DNA of 64,000 nucleotides from Harmonia axyridis (lineage: Eukaryota; Arthropoda; Insecta; Coleoptera; Coccinellidae): contig NC_059502.1 in the NCBI RefSeq assembly GCF_914767665.1, forward strand, positions 29,220,812 through 29,284,811. The letters run 5' to 3'. The notes beneath the pieces were generated by a model. It had not been told where the DNA came from. It was given only the letters and a program-made list of their open reading frames with translations, and did not search any database. The number at the start of each line of letters is the position of its first letter. The stretch's first letter is position 1. This document shows positions 60,501 to 64,000 of the stretch, piece by piece. The translations under genes were made by a program, and so were the position numbers.

Positions 60501-63433
60501 TCAAATTTTCTGAGTAGAAAAATCAATGGCAAATAGAAATTGATATGTTTTCCAAATTTCATGTGATTAGCTGTCTTTGACAATAGAAAAAATTTCTCCA
60601 GTGCAACATTGTAAAATTATTGTGTCAATATTGTATCAAAGAAGTAAACTAAAATTTTTAGAATAATTAAATTCCAATCTAATCACAGAAAAAGAAGGCT
60701 TCATCATCATTAAAATCTCTTACCCTAGGTTCAGCATGTTTATATGCCTTTTCTTGGTAGCTTAAGAGAGATTGCAGAGCAACAGCTGCTTCCACTTTAA
60801 CTGGGAGGTCCTTGTCATACAGCAAAGATTTTATGACTAAATTAACTCCTTCAACTAGTATGTCATCTTGCTTAAACTCATGCTCCGCAAAGTTGTGAAG
60901 AGTCCAACAAGCACGTGCTCTCAAATGCCCTCTGTCAGAATTGAATTCCGGAAACACAAATTTTACAAAGAACTGATCCAGTTGATCTTTGTACATTTTT
61001 TTCTTCAATAGAATATCTGCCAAAGAACCTATCATGTGCAAAGCTCCATCTTTCTGTGGCGCTTCAGTCTGATTATTGGTTAGGACTTGGGTGAGGAAAA
61101 TCATAGTTTTTGGTAGCACTTCCTTGCGTTTTTTACAACAAGAGTGCAGCAGGGTTTGAGCTGCATTTACAGGAGATACAAAGTCTTCAAAAACGTCTGA
61201 AAGAAAAAAATTAGTCAATTAATATAATTTTATATGAAGATGGCTTGTTCAGAATGAAAAATTGAAGAATTTTTCAAAAAATATAATTTAAATTTTTTCA
61301 TAGTAAAACATGAATTCATGAAATTTTGAATAATTTATCTTGCATTATTATTTAATTATTGAATTTAGGGAGGGTCTTAGTCATTTTTGAACACTACCCT
61401 TTTTTTTTCGATGGAACCCAATGCAATCATAAAAAAATAGGGTTCTAATTTTGAAAATAAAATGTTATGATCACATTTTGTTCACAATATTTGAAACAGA
61501 AAGAATACAAGACAGCACTCTCCGATGCTGCGCCTTCAGGCTAGTTGTATCATTCTTGAATTAAATAATGGCATAGACATTATCTCAGATAGTTTTGCAA
61601 GTTTCAAAAAACTCTTAAAACACTTTTTCATGTCGGGTTAGTGAGAATTTTTTCTTTCATTTCGACGAGTTTTTTCTGTACCTATTATAATATGAAGTGG
61701 TAAAATTTTACTGTTTGCATCCTAATGGGCAATAAATAAATAAATGAACACTCTGTGATACTTCTAAAGTTCAAGAGATGCACAATATTCCTATATCATT
61801 CTTCTTTGGAAAAGTGAATCGGGTGTACGCATAGAATATTTTTGAAATAAAATAATTCACATAATAATGACTATGTAAATTCTCTTTTTTCAGGTTTTTT
61901 TTTTAATATTTTGAAAAATATTAGGACTAACAACATAATTTGGGGAATGAGTCATTAAGAATAGAAACCTTAATATCTAAGAAATAAAATGAAAAAAAAA
62001 AGTTTTTTTGAGAAAAATTTCTTGTATAACCGGAAATGCCGAAGAATTGGAAATATATATATATATATATATTTATTTAATTCCTTTATATGTGGTAGAT
62101 TTTCTCAACCATCTACACAATGAACATTTCATTTTCTATAAGACTCTTTCAAATATATTACCCATCACCAGACATATACAACATCCATGACCTAGCCGGG
62201 ATTCGAATCTGGTACCTTCGGCACCACAGTCGACTCTTCACTCCACCGTACTACCGAGGAGTTGGAAATATTTCAGCTGAATAGGTAATCGCAAACCATA
62301 TCATATTCCGAATTCTCAGATTTCAATTAGGCCTCGTTCCCCAGAAACGTCTTATAGACAGTCGATATTGAAACACCCTTTATATATATATATATATACA
62401 GGGTGGCCATTTGAAAACGAAACAGACGAGATTACAGACGAAATAAAGTTTTTCGATAGAAATGCTCGGACAGGTCGATTTCTGTTTCGAGGGGGACAAC
62501 TTAAGATGTAGGTTACAGACGCATAGCGCTTCAACCCTTGCTGCTACAACCCCCACCCCCAATTTTTGAATAGGGAAGATGTGGTGAGTGATACCTCATT
62601 TGAAAGGTATTTTTATACTGATTTCAGCACAGTAATTGTTTTTTCATTTTATGCATTAGTTCTCGAAATATTCATGCGTTAGTTAGTTAGGAAGGAAGCC
62701 ACAGTCATGGTTGTTTTGAAGCTCAAAATGTCGAATTTTCACAAAACACTACAAGTGCCATGAAAACACCACTTCATTTTCAAATACTTAGTTAAGAATA
62801 TTTCGAGAACTAATGCATAAAATGAAAAAACAATTACTGTGCTGAAATCAGTATAAAAATACCTTTCAAATGAGGTATCACTCACCCCATCTTCCCTATT
62901 CAAAATTTGGGGGTGAGGGTTGTAGTAGCAAGGGTTGAAGCGCTATGCGTCCGTAACCTACATTTTAAGTTGTCCCCCTCGAAACAGAAATCGACCTGTC
63001 CGAGCATTTCTATCGAAAAACTTTATTTCGTCTGTAATCTCGTCTGTTTCGTTTTCAAATGGCCACCCTGTATATGTGTGAAATGATTACATTAAATAAA
63101 ATGTTATATTTACCGAATTTAATTCTAATATACTCATGAGGATCAAGTGTCCAACGTTCATGGTCTTCTGCAGTATAGCAGAGAAGTGGGAATAAAACAT
63201 CTTGAATAACAGCAGCCATATGTGGTTTTAAAATTTTCCATGTGAGAGCAAGGGTAACTGCTTGGTTCAAGTAGTTGAGTATCTGCTGTAAACACCTAGG
63301 TGGTAACCAACTACCACCGCGGTAGGTATCCAGCTGTTTGAGAAGGACCTCCAGAATACCATTACTGAAGGTAGATAGATACCAATCGGCAAATGTGTTA
63401 TATTCCTTGCTGACATGACCTGGAGATCCAAAT
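48466..63433 (-). CDS. IPO7: Importin-7 (moleskin) C-terminal ~770 residues, nine exons
   Basis: Importin-7 is a karyopherin-beta that carries cargoes such as ribosomal proteins, histone H1 and (in Drosophila, as Moleskin/DIM-7) activated ERK through nuclear pores. Nine exons join with GT/AG borders and continuous phase: 63433-63114, 61196-60724, 58349-58194, 58119-57958, 54216-53845, 53720-53363, 51083-50823, 48730-48587 and 48530-48466. They start at FGSPGHVSKEYNTFADWYLS (about residue 285 of the ~1040-residue family) and end FKFGDSSLG and a stop. Hallmarks are HEAT-repeat helices, DGALHMIGSLADILLKKK, the ADCFLGIHDRKMCVIGIC block, the acidic insert SSDEDDIDDEGQDYLESL and the ADQRRALRES tail. 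The 5' exons are beyond the right edge. No break was found in the coding sequence. Most long introns contain TEs. Confidence 0.95.
48587..48730 (-). CDS. IPO7: Importin-7 exon
   Basis: This exon reads LETSEQEWYNKLLSCLNDQQ, then KKALMDICVLADQRRALRES and RKIEQQG. It aligns with the WYQALTHGLNEEQRKQL and ADQRRAAHESKMIEKHGG family block. It was too interrupted to appear as a long frame and was found by splice-junction inspection. Confidence 0.93.
48921..49950. repeat. 515-bp unit, two tandem copies
   Basis: The two copies differ by only a few substitutions and small indels (for example ACCGGCG versus ACCGCCG, ATATGATT versus ATGAGATT). They begin ACCACAGATTACTACAGATG at 48921 and 49436. Confidence 0.9.
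49951..50605. repeat. ~304/351-bp unit, two tandem copies
   Basis: TTCACACTAAGTTATTTTAG at 49951 recurs at 50255, and GTTGAATATAAGCAGTC at 50054 recurs at 50405. The larger second period shows a small insertion in one copy. Confidence 0.85.
50823..51083 (-). CDS. IPO7: Importin-7 exon, acidic region
   Basis: This exon encodes EVLSSDEDDIDDEGQDYLES, NATINDIDDDSDADDSDYKI and the CELDEFILFKDVM segment. It matches the position of the acidic Ran/importin-beta-proximal linker of the family. The donor is A|GTAAGT. Confidence 0.93.
51084..53362. other. Importin-7 intron with spectrin pseudogene fragment
   Basis: Outside the spectrin-like frame the intron is AT-rich. It has a plus-strand frame at 51191-51496 of unknown origin and a few stray transposon-end motifs (CCTGTATA near 52430). 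Confidence 0.5.
51634..51897 (+). pseudogene. Spectrin-repeat pseudogene fragment
   Basis: An open plus-strand frame of about 88 codons contains IQEKITEVQTQWEELLELVN, RKEVLAEAKQVHMFDRTTEE and IISWIHKKEADLSCDLESIQ, then DFLRKHQTVW. This is the A-B-C helix pattern of one spectrin repeat plus the start of the next, with the invariant W and the SWIHEKE motif. A loop of about five residues usual after DLS is absent. The frame ends at a TGA and no flanking repeats are intact. It lies antisense inside an importin-7 intron, so it is most likely a retrocopied or captured gene piece. Confidence 0.78.
53363..53720 (-). CDS. IPO7: Importin-7 exon
   Basis: This exon starts VKTSELRTMCLQVLIAALYY and includes SDADCFLGIHDRKMCVIGIC and SLIMIFEGLKRAYTAKALEN. 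It enters the acidic region and ends in phase 1 at a GTAAATA donor. Confidence 0.94.
53845..54216 (-). CDS. IPO7: Importin-7 exon
   Basis: This exon is 124 codons. It encodes MHEYYEEILALVYDLTSKQI, DMMPVLHNYITVDKEAFLSD and GEDPESHAAKILEILLLQYL, ending SRLLRP. The CCG|GTTAGT donor departs slightly from consensus. Confidence 0.94.
54277..54387. repeat. 111-bp imperfect hairpin (MITE-like)
   Basis: TTCAAC..GCGGTAATG and GGTCATAACTCAC on the left are mirrored on the right by GTGAGTTATGACCATTACCGC and GTTGAA. The loop holds a CAGCACGAGCC/GGCGAGTGCTG pairing. It is a small structured repeat in an importin-7 intron, with no target duplication seen. Confidence 0.7.
55204..57398 (+). mobile_element. 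Tigger/pogo-family transposon
   Basis: TA flanks both ends. The terminus CAGTGGACCCCCGATAATCC and its right-hand mirror are typical of Tigger elements. Subterminal repeats of the ATCCGGC/TCCGAC type occur at both ends. The element is about 2.2 kb, full-length for the family, and lies in the 3.7-kb importin-7 intron in antisense orientation. Confidence 0.9.
55482..57044 (+). pseudogene. Tigger (CENP-B/jerky-like) transposase, frameshifted
   Basis: The start is ATG at 55482 (MSSQTQKRKHKTLTIKEKCD), the CENP-B-type HTH. After a frameshift it continues SLASEYGIGRSTIYDIKKNH, and the second HTH includes SKRWLECFKSRHGIR. The DDE nuclease shows YNADESRLFWR (first Asp), ALLLLDNAPGHP (second Asp) and ALIQPMDQNIIQFVKQ (third Asp). 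The C-terminal acidic tail is open to the TAA at about 57042. At least three frameshifts or stops (near 55565, 55800, 56205 and 56495) break it, but all three catalytic Asp residues survive, so decay is fairly recent. Confidence 0.9.
57958..58119 (-). CDS. IPO7: Importin-7 exon
   Basis: This exon is 54 codons, separated from the previous exon by an intron of only 74 bases. It encodes VVENDDVQDERAIAAMGILN and TIETLLTVLEESPEVVKALE, ending VNVLQNE. Confidence 0.95.
58194..58349 (-). CDS. IPO7: Importin-7 exon
   Basis: This exon is 52 codons between TTTCAG and CAG|GTAAAT. The product reads IKEISLELLSIIHETENEDV and GVMQKMVCIYTQHLIPIASE, ending LARTFTQ. It aligns with the [20 protein letters not shown] region of vertebrate importin-7. 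Confidence 0.95.
58955..60386. mobile_element. 1.43-kb foldback with a second foldback nested in it
   Basis: TA precedes the left end (CTGCGTGATTCACC, decayed from CAGGGTG) and follows the right end (GGTGAATCACCCTG). The arms are about 350 bases and share blocks such as GAGACCTCAT and the AAGCTATCTAATGATGCA region. The inner 650-bp element lies near the centre. No coding sequence. It sits in an importin-7 intron. Confidence 0.87.
59323..59972. mobile_element. 650-bp nested foldback, CAGGGTG class
   Basis: TA|CAGGGTG starts the left arm and CACCCTG|TA closes the right arm. The arms match over ~280 bases (GAAGATCATGAACTTGGACA at left and complement at right; CTGTGTGGAGTAG-type block near 59755 pairing with 59535). 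The loop is short and non-coding. Confidence 0.87.
60724..61196 (-). CDS. IPO7: Importin-7 exon
   Basis: The exon has a TTTCAG acceptor and AGG|GTAAGA donor, 473 bases. It encodes DVFEDFVSPVNAAQTLLHSC through KDGALHMIGSLADILLKKK and ARACWTLHNFAEHEFK to YQEKAYKHAEPR, a HEAT-repeat segment conserved with human importin-7. Confidence 0.95.
61400..61770 (+). mobile_element. Possible LINE 3' end
   Basis: The plus-strand frame NGIDIISDSFASFKKLLKHF then stop resembles the terminal residues of CR1/jockey polyproteins. An AATAAATAAATAAATG tail follows at about 61728. No RT motif remains. Confidence 0.4.
62057..62261 (-). mobile_element. tRNA-derived SINE with target-site duplication
   Basis: TTGGAAATAT flanks it exactly on both sides (62047-62056 and 62262-62271). 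Read on the minus strand, the head has an A-box-like CTCGGTAGTACGGTGGAG and a B-box-like GATTCGAATCCC at Pol III spacing. A non-tRNA body follows, ending in a (TA)n tail. The insertion lies in an importin-7 intron in sense orientation. Confidence 0.82.
62399..63070. mobile_element. 672-bp foldback, CAGGGTG class
   Basis: TA|CAGGGTGGCCATTTGAAAAC at the left is mirrored at the right and followed by TA. The arms are ~290 bases, nearly identical, and enclose a ~90-base loop. No coding sequence. The element ends only about 44 bases from an importin-7 exon, close to the splice donor. Confidence 0.92.
63114..63433 (-). CDS. IPO7: Importin-7 exon (first visible)
   Basis: A CCAG acceptor and TTCG|GTAAAT donor enclose 320 bases. 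The exon encodes SPGHVSKEYNTFADWYLS, LPPRCLQQILNYLNQAVTLA and LTWKILKPHM up to DPHEYIRIKF. Its first base completes a codon begun in an upstream exon outside the window. Confidence 0.93.
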
Positions 63434-64000
63434 CTGGAACAAACATAATTATCTTTTTAGATTGGAAGTCAGAAAACAGCATCAAGAATGAATTCAAATA
63501 TTGAAAAAATCAACAGTGGATTAACATATATTAAAGTCAAGTTAACTTCATTTATTAAATAATTAATAATTTTATTAAATAATTATTATTAAATTCTTTT
63601 ATTCATCATTTTGTCTATGATGATATTGAAAACATGAACAAGTGTAGTTATAAGATGAAGTGCATTCTTATATCTTGTGAATAGAGTTCAAATAAAATAT
63701 AATTTTATCACTTCAGAATTATTAGGAGTGGGAATTCTCTTTGAAACTAATGAATCGAGTTTTCAATCCTGTAGGACTAGTGCGATTTTAGCCTACCAAT
63801 AATATACCTTTGTAATCACTGAAGAATACAAGAAATACATAAGAATACATCAAATCCTGTTTTGCTAATCTCCAAAATTCAAAGTAATTTAATGGGAATA
63901 ATTATCGAAAATATATAAAAAAGCTGTCTCTTTCAAATTGCTTTCTTTAAATCCTACGAATATATTGTTTCTATCAACATCTTTTGATCAGGTGCATACC
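63434..64000. other. Importin-7 intron at the right edge
   Basis: AT-rich sequence with no further importin-7 exon on the minus strand and no recognisable repeat. The upstream exon lies outside the window. Confidence 0.55.

Noticed and set aside
27637..62400. Repeat arrays that might be a CRISPR locus
   Set aside because: The repeats are microsatellites, tandem duplications and inverted transposon arms. No regularly spaced repeat-spacer pattern exists, and this is eukaryotic DNA.

Overview
The window is AT-rich, intron-rich DNA from an animal, almost certainly an insect. It carries parts of three host genes and a very dense, multi-layered load of transposable elements (TEs). An R4/Dong-type LINE, many mariner-like elements with TA target-site duplications and the moleskin-type importin all fit an insect. 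A beetle is plausible but is inference.

Host genes. (1) Minus strand, about 3.5-10.4 kb, with probable 5' leader to about 11.1 kb: five coding exons of a large nuclear zinc-finger protein. It has an acidic N-terminus, a low-complexity Lys/Glu repeat, two C2H2 fingers and one C2HC finger, and an RG/Q-rich segment. The best match is MEP-1 (MOG-interacting and ectopic P-granules protein 1). Its 3' end lies off the left edge. (2) Plus strand, 45,991-46,782: an intronless open frame for the ATP23-type mitochondrial metalloprotease (HEFIH motif). (3) Minus strand, 48,466-63,433: nine exons for the C-terminal ~770 residues of importin-7 (Drosophila moleskin). Every splice junction was checked for GT/AG and phase; the 5' exons lie off the right edge. 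ATP23 and importin-7 are convergent.

TE landscape. 1-0.69 kb: internally deleted mariner. 4.6-5.8 kb: long-TIR mariner-like element in a MEP-1 intron. 13.9-14.03 kb: strong hairpin. 14.6-15.8 kb: LINE relic. 16.78-18.13 kb: PIF/Harbinger remnant with a LINE 3' end inside it. 18.2-20.7 kb: foldback element with a mariner inside it. 20.94-22.62 kb: hAT-like element with an exact 8-bp duplication. 23.4-24.8 kb: LINE relics. 24.9-25.8 kb: foldback. 26.28-35.39 kb: a ZBED-type hAT transposase gene split by a nest of three LINEs, including an intact 1268-codon R4/Dong-like element and a near-identical truncated copy at TAA repeats. 36.1-38.2 kb: a 2.2-kb palindrome. 38.4-39.1 kb: foldback. 40.0-40.8 kb: Tc1 relic. 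41.7-42.2 kb: MITE whose terminus recurs as a 28-bp perfect palindrome at 44.78 kb.

Nearly every long importin-7 intron also holds TE or foreign DNA: a TTAA-flanked piggyBac-like element with internal duplications, a spectrin-repeat pseudogene, a Tigger/pogo element, nested foldbacks, a tRNA-derived SINE with target-site duplication and another foldback. At least eight elements share a TA|CAGGGTG terminus and long inverted repeats, although only two retain transposase sequence. No wholly new system is evident. The strongest items are the nested R4/Dong insertion, the CAGGGTG foldback assemblage and the minimal palindromic insertion at 44.78 kb.
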